From Symsagittifera roscoffensis (lineage: Eukaryota > Xenacoelomorpha > Acoela > Convolutidae): a stretch of 64,000 nt of DNA. The notes beneath the pieces were generated by a model. It was given only the letters and a program-made list of their open reading frames with translations. It was not told the origin of the DNA and did no database searches. Position 1 is the stretch's first letter. The number at the start of each line of letters is the position of its first letter. Below are positions 22,483 to 32,926 of this stretch, one piece after another. The stretch covers positions 18,787,613 through 18,851,612 of the forward strand of contig NC_087071.1 of the NCBI RefSeq assembly GCF_963678635.1, written 5' to 3'. A program made the translations under genes and the position numbers.

Positions 22483-24470
22483 TGCCAGCACTCAACAGGA
22501 ATGAGAAAATTGAATGCGGGGACTGTTGTAAAGAGTGCAGTAGAGTCAAAACTGCTCGACATCGCAAGAGTTGCTTGCGAGGAGTCATTTCTTCTCCGGA
22601 AGGTAGTGATTGATCATACAACCAGCAAGAAAGTATTTTCCATACGAGCAAGAAGCACGTAAAGTCAACCCGAAAGTCAACAAAGTGCGTATCGTGTGAG
22701 TAAGAATTTCCAAGCTAATTTTCACTTCAACAACTTCGCCCAATGAACCCAATTCAGTGTCAATCTCATCCAATTTGCTTAATAAACCCATGTTTTCATC
22801 ATACAAAGATTCACAAACCCTCAATATTGACTTTGTGCCAAACTTAGAGTTGTTGGTGGAAAAAAACCGAAATGCAGTCAAATTTTCCCGAAATTGTAAA
22901 TAACATTAAAAAGCGGCCACACACAGTTTTCAGCATACTTAATGAACGGGGCAGTTTCAATAAGAGTGAAGCAAGAGAGTACGAAGGCGAATGTGTCGAG
23001 GATGAGGAAGAAACAGACGCATCCACTCACTTTCTCAGGTTACAAAAAAAAATCAATTGACTGATTTGATGCAACAGCTAGATAAATAAACCAATACTCT
23101 ACCAGTATTTGATATCAACAGTGTTCGGTATGATATAAATCTCAATAAATCATACCTCATTCCGTACCTTATCAGCGAAAAAGAAATTGAACTTTCAGTC
23201 ATCAAGAAAGCAAACGACTTTGTTTCATTCAAGTTTGGAGATGTTCAACTTCTGGACATTATGAAGTTTTTGGGTGGAGCTACTACTTTATACTTTTTCC
23301 TTAAAGCTTACAAAGCCAGTGAGATGAAAAATACTTTCCATATAAGCGGTTTGATACCCCCAATAAGCTTGATGAACAGCAACTTCCCTCGTATGATGAC
23401 TTCTAGCGCAAACTGAAGAATAGCAACCCTATCGAAAAAGAGTATCACAATTTTCAGACGCTTCTCAATTCTGAGTCAACTGAGGAGCAAGCCTTGAAAA
23501 AATCTGGCTTAAAACTAAACCACCTACGGGATTGGAAAACTAAAATTACCTTAATTCTATCTGGGAACTGGAAAAGATGACAATATTTCGCGAATTTCTA
23601 CAGTGGTATCACAACAAGGATAATGTTCCTGCCCTTGATGCTATGCAGACAATGATCGGATTATATCATGACAAAGTGATAGACATGTTAAAACTCGGCT
23701 GCACGCTACCGAATTTAGCGGACATCTGTCTACACAAGTCAATTTTACCAACTCTTTCTTAGGAAGACTGACTTGCTTGGAATTATACGGGAAGATATGA
23801 AGGGTGGTCTCTCAATGGTTTTCCTAAGGAAAGCAGTAGCAAACGAAATGTTTATTAAGAAATCAAGCAACTGGTGTAAATCAATCGTTGATATTGAAGC
23901 TAGTCAACTCTATCCTTATTCTATGTGTCAGGATATGCCCATAGGCTTGTATACGAGATGGGAATACAAGGAAGAAACGCAAAAATTCAAGGCAAGACAA
24001 AATCGAGTTCAAACGTTTGAAAATATGGTCATGTCGTACTTTCAAGCAACCAGACTGGAATGCAAAATTGAGGTTTACTACATTACAGGAACACAGAAAA
24101 ATATTGATTGCTTCAGTGTCGATGGTTATTGCAACCATTGTAAGACTGTTTTTGAAGCAATGGGTTGTTATTTTTATTGACGCAGCCTAATTGATGATGA
24201 AATCAAACGAGGAACCGAGAAAAGAGAAATGAATGAGCTTCGAAAAGATTAAAAAGATTACATTCTCTTTCGAAAAGATTAAAAAGATTACAAAAGATTA
24301 CAAGAGAAAAAGAATACTCTATAAAAAGAAATGTGGGAGTGTAGTTGGTTGGATCAATTTAACACAAATTAGATGTGAAAAATCCTTTAAGAACTCACTT
24401 TCTTTTCAAAAAAAAACATCTTTTTGCCAATTCACTACTGCAAAACATTAGTAAGAAATAATTTTCGGCT
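22483..24470 (+). pseudogene. Polinton polymerase B, copy 3 (lacks N-terminal domain, keeps motif A region)
   Basis: After a start and zinc-finger block (22483-22740) the sequence jumps at 22741 to the point that corresponds to 21191, losing about 939 bp (the N-terminal domain and exonuclease motif I). Exo II reads INSVRYDINL. The palm block includes MLKLGCTLPNLADICLHKS and motif A VDIEASQLYPYSMCQDMP (about 23890), where the catalytic Asp has become Glu. It continues through a Cys-rich CFSVDGYCNHCKTVFEAMGC to EMWECSWLDQ (about 24330) and FGYVQCEL (about 24460). Then a deletion joins it to motif B. Confidence 0.87.
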
Positions 24471-25257
24471 ACGTGCAATGCGAACTGTGTAGTAGTGAAA
24501 CTTTTAGGAAATAGTTCCCACGGCTTTCAAATAATGGACCGATCAAAACATACAATGGCAAAAAATCTTGGAGACAACAAAAACCCATAAAGCTATTAAA
24601 GATCAATTCTTCAAGAGACTCAATATCGTAGCTAAAGAACTGTTGGAAGTGAAGCTGTTCCTTATACTACAGTATGCCAAGTTGAGAAATTTGCAGCTGT
24701 AAAATAAATTTTTCGATAAACTTTGCGATGTCAACAAATTCGAAGAACTCAAAATGAATACAGGTTCCCTCTATTCGGCTTTGGCATAAAAAGATTTAGA
24801 TGAATATATCCTTCCCAGCAAGCGAGCAGAATGGACTGAAAAGCGAAGCAACGACTGTCGAGAGGATTTCAGAGAAGATGCGAAAAACAACATTTCCCCC
24901 GTACTTGTTGCTCTGAACATAAGAAACATGACAAGAGTGAACCAAGATTGTTCAAGGAGGAGTTCAAATGCACCGAAATGTTATGCCTGTGTGATAAAAC
25001 TTTCTTCTGTTATGATAGTAAAAGTCAAATGTGTAAGTAAAGGACTGAATCAACGCGCATTAGAAGACTCTGGAGATGGCCTGATGGCAAAGTATCGACA
25101 AAATTTGGATAAGCCAGTGAATTTGAAATCAACAAATAGAGGATTTAAAACGATTAACCAAGGCTTCGCAACTTGTGAACAAACTAAAAAAAACTGAGCT
25201 ATTTTTACCCTAAACGGGAAGTTGAATAAGATGGAATACAGACAAAACCTCTAAATT
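24471..25257 (+). pseudogene. Polinton polymerase B, palm motifs B and C and C-terminus
   Basis: Motif B reads KLLGNSSHGFQIMDRSKH (24498-24551), with His for the usual Tyr of KxxxNSxYG. It is directly preceded by FGYVQCEL, so about 200 or more residues expected between the two are gone. A thumb-like block LFLILQYAKLRNLQL follows at about 24658. Motif C is MNTGSLYSALA (about 24753-24785), where both Asp of the DTDS box are replaced by Asn and Gly, so this polymerase could not catalyse synthesis. The C-terminal tail gives CTEMLCLCDKTFFCYDSKS, RALEDSGDGLMAKYRQNLDK and NLKSTNRGFKTINQGFAT (24965-25165), ending near 25257. The order B, C, tail is normal. Confidence 0.88.
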
Positions 25258-25386
25258 TTTAAGAGATTTTGTAATTTTCAAAAAAAAAATTTAATGCTAC
25301 GTTTGAGTTAACAATATATTGTTTTTCGACTAGGAAAACATTTAGAATCTGGAACATTGGCAAAATCGAGCGCCAATTTTTTTTCT

Positions 25387-25739
25387 AGAAACTTACCATC
25401 TTACCATCTGAAACTCTGAAACCTATATGCAATCTGGTAACAATGAATAATCTATTCACACGTAACACACCAATAACATTTACCCATTAGGTAACACGCG
25501 CCAAAATTTATGCGAAAAAACTAGACAAAATTCAGAAAAAACACCGTTTTTCTTATCATTCTCTTATCATCACTCAAACCTTGAAACCTTACCCTCGCTA
25601 ATACATTGGGAAATCTATTCCCTGAGTTAACACATAGGGTGATGACCAGATACTCTATAGCCTATGTTAATTCATGGGTATCATTGCCAACCCCCCCCCC
25701 CCCCCCACCCCGGGCTGAGTTCATCCAACATATACTACT
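25387..25739 (-). repeat. Polinton right terminal inverted repeat
   Basis: This is the reverse-complement partner of 7125-7468. It contains a run of 16 C followed by ACCCC (25691-25711), absent at the left end, where the same place reads CAGCCCAGGGGGTGATGACCCCC. It ends CATCCAACATATACTACT. The integrase frame of the host gypsy element resumes at the next base. Confidence 0.9.
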
Positions 25740-26645
25740 AGCGCAGAAATTCTTTCATTGCAAACAAAGTGAAAAGTTTATAACCAGCACTAGATAAATC
25801 AAAATGTTCCAGATGAAACCAGTAGTCGAGACAAATGAGCAGATGCAATTAGATTTGGCGGGGCCCCTAACGGATGAATCAAAATATATACCCTTTCATT
25901 TTTGTCGCCATGGACAAATGGTCAAAAATTCCAACGACAAAAAACAATCGTAGATGTAGCGCTGAAATCTATGCAAAGATATATATCAAATAGCGGGCCT
26001 TAAAAATACGTTCAGAGTCAATAATACTGAGAAAATCGAAACATGTCGGCAATCAAAAAACATAAAAATCTGTAGACAAACATAGATCCATAGCGCTGTA
26101 GACGATCATAGATCCATATCGGTAGTTGAACGGTTGGTTCAAACACTGAAACATAGGTTAGAAGTAATGCAAATAGATAACACCTCCCCGTTTAAACTCG
26201 CATCCGATGTCGCGGAAATCATAAAAACACGGCAAATAACTCCGCACCAAGTCCCAAAAACCTCCTCCTTTGAATCCATATGTGACGTAAAACAAACACA
26301 CAACCATCAAACAACAACTTGTTCAGATCCTAAAATTTTGATGCAATCCCACTTCCGACCAAACAATACACGATTTATTATGCTGTTCAGGAAGCGAAGT
26401 GAAGATAAAAAGAAGGCCATTGGTGAAGCTACCAGAACCATCGAGCTCAGTACAAAAGGAGATGGGAAGGCGACCGCACAAAAACGTAATCTCGGTGTGA
26501 GAACTACAAAATCACTAGCTAGGGAGGTGGAAGCTCTAAGTTCATGGTTCGATAGAACACCAACACATGTAAAAATAAAAACTAAGAAACGCAAACAAAA
26601 AGTAGCCAGAAAAACAGTAAGTAGCCACAAAAGTAAAAGACCCTA
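25740..26645 (+). pseudogene. Ty3/gypsy integrase, catalytic core and C-terminus, element 1 (continuation)
   Basis: Reading resumes with AQKFFHCKQSEKF, which supplies a Cys of the HHCC module missing at 7124. Then FQMKPVVETNEQMQLDLAGP leads to the first catalytic Asp (about 25855). The second Asp region near 25960-26060 is eroded. The catalytic Glu lies in ISVVERLVQTLKH (26112-26150), followed by LASDVAEIIKTRQITPHQVP, a very characteristic block of this gypsy group. The rest (to 26645) is a basic tail, open for 170 codons from 26134. No LTR could be recognised after it. Confidence 0.85.
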
Positions 26646-27972
26646 AAAAGTTCGTTGAGAAATACAAAACAAAAGACGGAAACACATTTTAAATATAATC
26701 TTTTTCTCAGGTAACTTTTTCCTTATTTTTTTTTGTATTCACAATTTGTAGGTTGATTAAAACTACGGTGTGACGTCACGTTCAAGATGGATATGTTTCA
26801 TTTATTTCTCTTAGTGTTAATTTTTTTATACAAATTGGCACAAACATTTCAATATTGTAGGGACCAAAGTTTTGTGTTACTAAACACAAATGTAAAAATA
26901 ATTCAGACCCCGACTTGTTTTGGTTCAAATTAAACACTTACTACAGCGCATTACCTTTATTTTTTAACCAAACAATACCTAATATAACACTCAAAATGAA
27001 AACTTTACGGTTGTGTAGAGCTGTTTGAGTTTTTGCGCTGCAATCAATGTTCGGTTCGAGCCATTGCAGTTCGGATTTGACTGATAACTAATTTGTGTTT
27101 AGGATGTTCAAATTTAGATCGTTACTAAAATTAAATACTTGCGCCATTGCGGATAAAACGGACCGCTACCACCCACGACGTTTTGTGTTCTACAAACGCG
27201 AAAACAATCCACAGTTTCAAAATAGATTTTGAGCCAGTTGTTTGGTTGAATTGATGCGGCATGAGATGCGGATTATGTCTTCCTGATGATATAGTTTGTG
27301 AGTGATTATTTTAAAAAGACCATCCAAAACTTTTCAACATTTTTTTCTGAAAGTGTTTCAAGAGACCCGGAACGTAGTGAAGCCTATCAAATATGTCTTG
27401 CCGTTAGCCACAAATCTTCATAATTGTTCACCCTCGTCCTAAATGTTTCGTAGTGTGACTAGGGTCAATGTTTAAGTTCAATTCGTATCCTTTGCCTAGA
27501 GTAAGGCAGACTTGACTATTGAACAGAAAAAGAAAAGAGGCCACCAAAATTGTGATCTTACTTCTAGTTTTGAAAGAATAATTATACTCCAGATTTCCTG
27601 TCGGATTCAAACAATTACCTGTTGGTTCAATTGGCTCAAATTGGATTAGTTTTTTAAATCAAAAACCTCAAATTGTGCATTAAAATAAATGAGCTTAAAA
27701 TGTTCACATTTTTCCCCGAAAGTTGAAACTGGTAGTTTTTGCTACTTCAAGCTTCAAGTCAAGTAGATTTTGAAATGCTAGAACTCAATTTGTCTTTCGT
27801 TTGGCTCCATTTTGAGAATCATGTCTTTTTTCTCTAAAGCAAACCAAAAACGTTATTTGGATATACAATCAAAACCTTTTTATCTGTGGCTGGTAACTAA
27901 TGTCAGTTTTTCTTCATTTTAGGGGTTAACTTGTTTTTTGCCGTAAAAAACTGAAAACAATGACACTTTTAG
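26646..27972. other. AT-rich stretch, no firm gene
   Basis: I found no LTR for element 1. A 42-codon plus-strand frame from ATG 27104, preceded by TTTAG, has normal codon variety (KLNTCAIADKTDRYHPRRF) and might be an exon, but I have no family for it. A minus-strand frame at 27428-27610 has a hydrophobic stretch and no motif. This stretch is probably intergenic or intronic sequence upstream of the VWA exon. Confidence 0.4.
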
Positions 27973-28138
27973 GTCTCTCGACGCCGCCATTGATACTGCT
28001 CGCAACATTTTCCGAAACCCTGAACGAGGTTGTCGGATAGCAGACAATTCAATTGCTAAGAATCTGGTGATTTTATTGTCAGGAGAACCCGACAATCTAA
28101 CGAGGTCTCAAGAAGCACGCAAGCGGTTCGCCGATGAA
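27973..28138 (+). CDS. Exon encoding part of a von Willebrand factor A domain
   Basis: A 166-bp segment is set between TTTTAG (27967-27972) and GTACGTTT (28139). With the first base completing a codon, it reads 55 codons without a stop: SLDAAIDTARNIFRNPERGC, then RIADNSIAKNLVILLSGEPD, then LTRSQEARKRFADE. The helix 'ALd.A....F....G.R', the strand 'k.LVILLSGEPD' and the following helix are the second half of a VWA domain as seen in matrilin- and collagen-type extracellular proteins. GC content is clearly higher than in the flanks. The MIDAS half (DxSxS) should be on an upstream exon and the final strand on a downstream exon; I could not find either. The intron phases are 2 on entry and 0 on exit. 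Confidence 0.72.
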
Positions 28139-31100
28139 GTACGTTTCTAAAGTTTTATCACCGAATATTTTCCTGTTATTTTTCCGACTAGATCTACAAA
28201 TGTTGTGAAAGCAGCAAAAAGCTTCAGTTTTTCCAAAAATCTATAGCAAAACCAGTGAAATCAGTATATTTAAAAAAATGCAAACTTTTTTCTCATCAAA
28301 CAATTTCAAATATTGCTAGAAAATTTTTTAAAAAATTCGTAAGAAAACACAAACTGATGTTTTTGAAAAGCTTCGCTTCAAATGCTATTCGAAGCCAGAA
28401 CTGATGCTTCAGCATCCTGTAGGGTGTTAAAAGGGCCAAAAATCTTTTGGTTTAGCTCAATTTGCTTATTTTTTAAATCGAAATATAGAACTGTTTACAC
28501 GTTAATCAAATAAATCCCAGGTTGTTTATAAAAAATCTGGAAATTTTAAAAGCCACTCACTATTAAAAAGCTTAGAAACTTTACCATGTAAGAAAGCATA
28601 GGAAATTTAGCCTCAGTGTTTCAATGATTTCCAAATGAAAAAAGAAGTTTCTTTGAAAGCTGAAAATTAATTGTCACCTTCAACAAAAAGAACTTAAAAA
28701 AGTTTATTTTTCAAATAAACATAATTCTGAATTAATGAAGAAAAACTCAATCTCATTTAATCCCTTATTCATTCAAGATTGCCAAAAAAATTTCCAGTTT
28801 GCGCTGAAATCTTATCTGGATAATTTGTTTTTGATATCATTATCAAAATTTTTCTCCATTCCTAACTTGAAAAAAAATCTGGAAAAAAGGATATAACTAA
28901 AGAAACTGCATTTTAAAACATCCCTTTTCAACATGTTTTTTTAAGATTCAACGTTTTTGTTATTTTTCACATTATTTTTGAATTTTTGTTACTTGAATTA
29001 TTTTTTACAATTTTCCATCAGCGTAAAACTTTCACTTGAAATTTGTCTCAAGACAGAATGAAAATGAAGGTTTATAGCTAGTATTCAAACTGAAAATTAT
29101 TTGGTTTTTTTTAAGCAATACTGGATTAAAAACTTGTCAAATTCCACTGTACTAAACGTCTAATGTGTATAATTATCTGAGCGGATATTTACATTAAAAA
29201 CAAGCAATTTGTTTATTTTTTGAGGATTTTCTTCTTTTTTCAATTCCAAGCATTGTTTTACACAAAAAGTGAAGTCAAAACTTTGGAGTGCCTTTGAAGT
29301 ATCATCAAGGGGTTATTCTATATCACATGTATGTTATGATATGCTTTACGTGCCTGGGCTGACCAAAATTGCGAATCATACTTTTTACATATATGGAAAA
29401 AAGCTAATCATTCTTTTTTCCTGCAATTCCACAAAAAACAGAAAATTACATGAAAAGTCTGTGGTTAGTGATTGTTTTTAGTGATTTTGTATTGTCATTT
29501 TCACATGAGCTTGATTTTTTAAAATTTACTTTCTCAAAATACTTATATGTGTTCGTGAACGATCACAAGTGCAAAAAACCATGGTTCGCCAAATTTAGAG
29601 TAGCCAAAGGTTTTATTGTCTCTCATGTACAATGCACTAGAAACGACCTGAATTTTATATTGAATTGAATTTAACTAAACAAATCATCAACCAAAAGCAC
29701 CAAACTTTTAAATGTTTGCATAAATTTTCAAAATTTGAATTTTCAAAATATCAGACAATAATTCAGACATACATGAATATGCCATGCAAAAAAAAATAGG
29801 AGTTTTTAGTGTTTGTGAAAAAAGTATCCAAAGAGACGAAAAAAATTCCACGACTACGTTATGCACACAAAAAACTAATTTTTGCAAACTTTTTTTGGGA
29901 AACTATTTGTTTCAGAACAAAAATCGCTTGCGATTGAAAAAGTTCAAAATATTTATGGGGCAATTTCAAAAATTTTTGTTGTAGCCATAAAAAAAAACGC
30001 TATTCATACAACTTCCATATACGAAAGCTATAAGATTAGCATATTTTTTGACAAAAAATTTCGCGTTCAATTAGTACTATACATCGATTTTTATGAAAGA
30101 AAAAGAAGAAAGTTCTTTGAAACTTCATTGACACCATTTTAGCAAAATGTAGGAAAATTTCATGACTAGTATTTTTTCAAAGACTTAAGGGAATTGTATG
30201 TTTAGCAATTTTGGTCTACGGTGGTCAATCCAGAGTGTGTGTTTGCATGTGCAGTCCAAGAGTGCTGTATCTTCATCTCAGAATTTTTTTTTGAATATCA
30301 ACAAATAAATTATAAGTCAAACGATTTGCCCGTTCTTTTTAGTTTGACCATTAAATCGGTTTGCCTGTTAGATATCTCTAAAAATTACGTCTATTTAACG
30401 TCAATAACCAAAGTTTACAATTTTTACGCGTTTTGTTGTTAAATCTTGCCCCACAAACTTTGCCAATTTCACAGTGACATTTTTCCCTGACAGGAATTTG
30501 ATATGCTATTGAGTTGCCTTTTCTAAAAAAGAAAAGAAAAGAATTACTTCTCTGAACAAACAAAAGCAGTTTCAAAGATAGTGTGGCTTTTTAAATATTG
30601 TTAAATTGCTTTATTGTCTGGAAAAGTCCAGACATTTTTTACTCTCGATATGTTCTCTGAGTACGGTTGTGCGAACAGCGCAAAAGCTTCAGATTTTAAC
30701 GAGGTTTTCAGATTTCAAATTTTAGCCCATTAAAAGTTTTAAGAAAAAAACAGTTTTTTTTTCTAATTCGAATAAGTTTATCAGAATATGTCAATCATAT
30801 AACATACTCCAATTTTAAAGAATTGCTTTTTTTTCTTTGAACTTTTTTTGCCGTTGTTTTTTGCATAACGCTGTGAGGTTCATCAAAAAACTACTCAGTG
30901 ATGGAAAGAACAATAAGTCCCATTTTACGACTGGCTGACCTCCGATATAATAATTTCATGGTTTTTTCGACCTAATCAGTTGGTTTTTGGTCTGTTCAAT
31001 GGTCAGCAAACGTATTACGACTTCTAGGCTATCAACAGAACAAAAATTACAATGCTTTTACAATTAGTACTATACATCGATTTTTATGAAAGAAAAAGAA

Positions 31101-31150
31101 GAAAGTTCTTTGAAACTTCATTGACACCATTTTAGCAAAATGTAGGAAAA
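28139..31150. other. AT-rich stretch, probable intron or intergenic, with one 115-bp direct repeat
   Basis: No gene could be recognised. The segment from TTAGTACTATACATCG to TTTTTTCAAAG at 30070-30182 recurs at 31062-31175 almost unchanged. A small plus-strand frame at 29269-29481 (MKSKLWSAFEVSSRG) has no known relative that I can see. Confidence 0.5.
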
Positions 31151-31200
31151 TTTCATGACTAGTATTTTTTCAAAGGATTGAAAAAATACTAGTCATGAAA
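31151..31200. repeat. Perfect 22-bp inverted repeat (hairpin), 6-bp loop
   Basis: Bases 31151-31172 are the exact reverse complement of 31179-31200, with AAGGAT between them. The left arm is the end of a 115-bp direct repeat also present at 30070-30182, where the right arm is absent. So the right arm is a snap-back copy. It ends 10 bp before the start of LTR homology. Confidence 0.95.
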
Positions 31201-31210
31201 AATACCATCT

Positions 31211-31609
31211 ATAAACTATATTTATTCTTTGGTTATACATTGAATATTTTATCTCTATAAAGTATTTAATATTAACCAATCACGATCCATCTAACTAACT
31301 ATCCACTTATTTGAAAGTGCTGAAATTACTTGTAATTTCAGCACCAGAGAGATTTGAATTTAACTTAGAAATTATTTACCTCTCCAAGAGAACTTTAGCA
31401 ATCGCAATAAAACAGTATACTCTAGATCTTTTGAGCCTAGCAGAGACAAGTTAAACACCATGAGACTAGTAGATATAAGAGTAAGATTAGGATCGGTATT
31501 AGACTAAGAAGTTGCAAGAATCTATCCGACCGAAAATAAGATAGCGTGACGAGCAGACGGTGTACTTTATCCGAAATTACTCTATGAGTTACACCTAGAA
31601 CATAACTCA
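31211..31609 (+). repeat. 5' LTR of Ty3/gypsy element 2 (truncated)
   Basis: The segment matches 49563-49959 with about 17 differences in 399 bp by my count, and ends in CA at 31609. The 3' copy continues leftward to at least 49153 with no counterpart here, so this LTR has lost its outer part, at the point where the hairpin lies. Confidence 0.85.
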
Positions 31610-31924
31610 TCTGGTGCGACCATAAAACTCGATCAAGACCTTAAAAATCATTTTAGTTTAGAACTACTAAGATTAGAATTAGACAAAAATATTATCAAAA
31701 TGTTACATGATAATAACCTAATTGAAATGTCTCTACGACTCAATAGATCAGAACCGCTATTTCGCACAATAATAGAAACACCAGGTATTGGAAGAAGATC
31801 TCGGACAAGAGACGATCTGCAACTACGAAGGAAATTACCATTAAGTTTCATGGTCGTACAGCGAAAGCCAGACCAAACTTTTATATTTAGGATTTTAATA
31901 GCAAAGAAATTAGCAAACATTTGA
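31547..31924 (+). pseudogene. Open frame running from the LTR across the primer-binding site
   Basis: A stop-free frame of 125 codons starts inside the LTR (after TGA at 31541) and passes through the PBS to TGA at 31925: GVLYPKLLYELHLEHNSSGA, LLRLELDKNIIKMLHDNNLI, ETPGIGRRSRTRDDLQLRRK. In the same frame upstream an ATG exists at 31464, but two stops intervene. The other LTR copies have CTG there and the same stops. It could be an upstream leader peptide or an N-terminal part of gag, or non-coding. Ty1-type elements do start gag within the LTR, but Ty3/gypsy elements usually do not. Confidence 0.35.
31612..31621 (+). promoter_or_regulatory. Primer-binding site of element 2
   Basis: TGGTGCGACC begins 2 bp after the CA end of the LTR. 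TGG is complementary to the CCA of a tRNA 3' end, and the position is standard for Ty3/gypsy minus-strand priming. I cannot name the tRNA. Confidence 0.6.
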
Positions 31925-32926
31925 GTTTCATTTGCAAACATAGAACCCTTGAAGAAACATCTTCAATGATTACTACAGGCGCTAACTTCTATTTACTATT
32001 GTACAATAACAATTTATAAAAACATCTCAAATCGTTTCCTCCTAAACTGCGGTAAGATTCAAAAGATAATCTGAAAAATATATTTATTAAAAGAAAAATA
32101 AAAATTAGTTAACCTGATCATAAATTATTAGTTTATGCAAATCATCGTGTCATCTCCAGCTTCATCACCTAAACATAATAGCAAACATTTAAATTACAAA
32201 ATCATCAAACACTAAAATTTTTATCAAATAAGTTTAAATTATCTTTAAAACCTTATCTAAAGCATTATCTTTCTTTCATCTCAATTTATACAATCTTAAA
32301 CCGGATCATCTAGGCTTCCCTTGGATCTCCATTAAAAATTAAACTATATCCATTTTATATCATTAAACATTATATACCGATCATCAAGGCCTATCCTTTG
32401 ATCTAAAAAGAGCAATTTTGTTCCCCCCACCCAATAATAAAGTATCTAACGACCTCAAACGTCGATTCACACCCCAACCCTTTCTAAAAAGACCCAGGAC
32501 TAATAGAAAGTTTTCAAACACACTAACCATTCAAATTAAGCTAAACAGTGAAGAACTTCGGTTATTCATCCTTCACTTAATCACCCCTCTTACCTGACCC
32601 AGGCTAAACCTTAAATCTTAGTAAGTGCTAAAATAGTACCTAACGAACTACCTGTGTTCTAATTATACCTGAACCTTGTGGATCGATTTGCTATTCTCCA
32701 ACCCTTGAACACAATCACTACCCCTAAGTAAGATTAAGTAAGTTAACACTTTAACTTAGAATAGCCACGAGAAAGTAAAAATCATTCTTCGGAGTCGATA
32801 TATACTTTTCTCTCTAACCCTACATAAAAGACCCAAGTTAGGCTAACCAAAAAAAAATCGTAAGGACTAACAGTCTAGGATTTTAAAATCACTAATAACA
32901 ATCTTGCACCCCTCATCCTAAACCTT
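31925..32926 (+). other. Leader region of element 2
   Basis: About 1 kb of non-coding sequence lies between the LTR-spanning frame and the first gag-side ORF. It is rich in short C runs and stops in all frames, as expected for a long untranslated leader or packaging region. No motif is recognised. Confidence 0.4.

Larger units (their letters stand above)
7125..25739. mobile_element. Polinton (Maverick) DNA transposon, degenerate, nested in gypsy integrase
   Basis: An 18.6-kb segment is bounded by inverted repeats that begin AGTAGTATATG and end CATATACTACT. It contains the family's hallmark genes: protein-primed DNA polymerase B, retroviral-type integrase, adenovirus-type protease, FtsK/HerA-like packaging ATPase, and major and minor jelly-roll capsid proteins. 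Polintons are normally 15-20 kb with long TIRs, AG termini and 6-bp target duplications. The flanks here are AGCAGA (left) and AGCGCAGA (right), an imperfect duplication that differs by a 2-bp indel. Virion-protein genes lie on the minus strand in the left half and polymerase on the plus strand in the right half. All recognised genes carry stops or frameshifts, so the element is a fossil. Length is inflated by tandem duplication inside the polymerase. Confidence 0.93.

Noticed and set aside
22585-23026. Minus-strand frames of 60-98 codons in the duplicated polymerase region.
   Set aside because: They are antisense to the polymerase blocks, and one of them spans the deletion junction at 22741.
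26765-26780. TGACGTCA palindrome as a CRE-type promoter element.
   Set aside because: A single 8-bp match without a nearby start site or gene is expected by chance in 64 kb.
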